DNA of 5,492 nt from an uncultured Fidelibacterota bacterium (lineage in GTDB: Bacteria > Fidelibacterota > Fidelibacteria > Fidelibacterales > Fidelibacteraceae): the NCBI GenBank assembly GCA_937862595.1, contig CALMFL010000264.1, positions 1 through 5,492 on the forward strand. Reading direction: 5' to 3'. This document shows positions 5,131 through 5,492 of the stretch, in pieces. Positions within the stretch are counted from its first letter, which is position 1, and each line of letters starts with the position of its first letter. A program made the position numbers and the translations under genes. The notes beneath the pieces were generated by a model. That model was not told the origin of the DNA and ran no database searches. It was given only the letters and a program-made list of their open reading frames with translations.

Positions 5131-5492
5131 ATGACCTACGAGCGGATCGGGTTCATCGCCCCGTCCACCTGCCTCTCGGTCAAGGAGAGGCCCGTCCTCC
5201 GCCGGACGGCCCGGCTCCTCCAGGACGCCCTCGGCGCGAGCGACGTCACCATCGGCCCCCACCTGTTCTCGAGCGACGCCGATATCGACCACGTCACGGC
5301 CTCGGTCGACGAGCGGGCCGCCGTCTTCAAGGAGGCCATCCGGGAGCTCGATCTGATCATCTCGATCGCCGGGGGGACGGGGGCCGAGGACCTCCTGCGC
5401 AAGATCGACGCCAAGGACTTCCGCGTCATCCGCGACCGGCGCCCCCTCTTCGTCGGCTTCTCCGACTTCACGTTCCTGCTCAACGAGATCTA
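5131..5492 (+). CDS. S66-family LD-carboxypeptidase, N-terminal 120 codons
   Basis: S66 serine peptidases (LdcA and MccF types) cut the L,D bond of tetrapeptide stems during murein recycling, or hydrolyse microcin C-like peptides and nucleotides for self-immunity. The start RIGFIAPST matches the family's first strand. DLIISIAGGTGAEDLLRKID (74-93) corresponds to the usual GGYGA...LLP.LD stretch. LFVGFSDFTFLLNEI (106-120) carries the nucleophile Ser111 in the GFSD motif. The Glu and His of the Ser-Glu-His triad lie in the C-terminal half beyond the window; family length is about 300-350. ATG 5131 has a good ribosome site. Codon use is as GC-rich as rpoD, so both probably come from the same genome, separated by the structured element and about 80 bases with no gene. 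Whether it is a recycling or an immunity enzyme cannot be told. Confidence 0.85.
   Translation, partial: MTYERIGFIAPSTCLSVKERPVLRRTARLLQDALGASDVTIGPHLFSSDADIDHVTASVDERAAVFKEAIRELDLIISIAGGTGAEDLLRKIDAKDFRVIRDRRPLFVGFSDFTFLLNEI

Noticed and set aside
4927..5292. Minus-strand open frame of 121 codons
   Set aside because: It runs through the structured element and antisense to the S66 peptidase, with no family resemblance.

Overview
The window is best read as a chimera of at least four pieces of bacterial DNA, probably a metagenome-assembly artefact, rather than one continuous locus. Three breakpoints can be placed from protein content, codon use and frame: near 577-606, near 283-312 and near 3960-3990. 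No RNA genes, CRISPR array, transposase or phage genes were recognised.

Left part, all on the minus strand. A good argS start at 1044 runs leftwards for about 150 codons and then stops resembling arginyl-tRNA synthetase. The same open frame continues through about 100 codons of a DUF362-family protein, then about 100 codons of the C-terminal part of an ActD (DUF3341) subunit of the Alternative Complex III quinol:cytochrome c oxidoreductase, and leaves the window still open. The middle piece shows as a run of 108 consecutive codons all ending in G or C (606 down to 283), flanked by mixed codon use on both sides.

Central part (about 600-3960), the only multi-gene stretch that looks native. It holds a two-gene minus-strand unit, a small lipoprotein-like protein with an HMA-like fold followed by a translationally coupled PP-loop tRNA sulfurtransferase-like enzyme. 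A terminator-like hairpin separates this unit from argS. Divergently, on the plus strand, lies a secreted clan-A glycoside hydrolase resembling GH39, whose leader also carries a hairpin plus T-tract. GC is moderate and codon use mixed. The organism is a bacterium of uncertain phylum.

Right part (about 3961-5492), strongly GC-rich and plus strand. It contains a primary sigma factor (RpoD) missing its N-terminal region, a highly structured intergenic element of about 185 bp closed by perfect 14-bp inverted ends, and the first 120 codons of an S66-family LD-carboxypeptidase cut by the window edge. The glycoside hydrolase and sigma factor are in different frames at the joint, so the open frame that crosses it ends in meaningless sequence at 4307.

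The element most likely to be of biological interest is the 4863-5047 structured inverted-repeat element. The in-frame argS/DUF362/ActD fusion is striking but is more simply explained by joining at short shared motifs. Gene order across the breakpoints should not be used to infer function.
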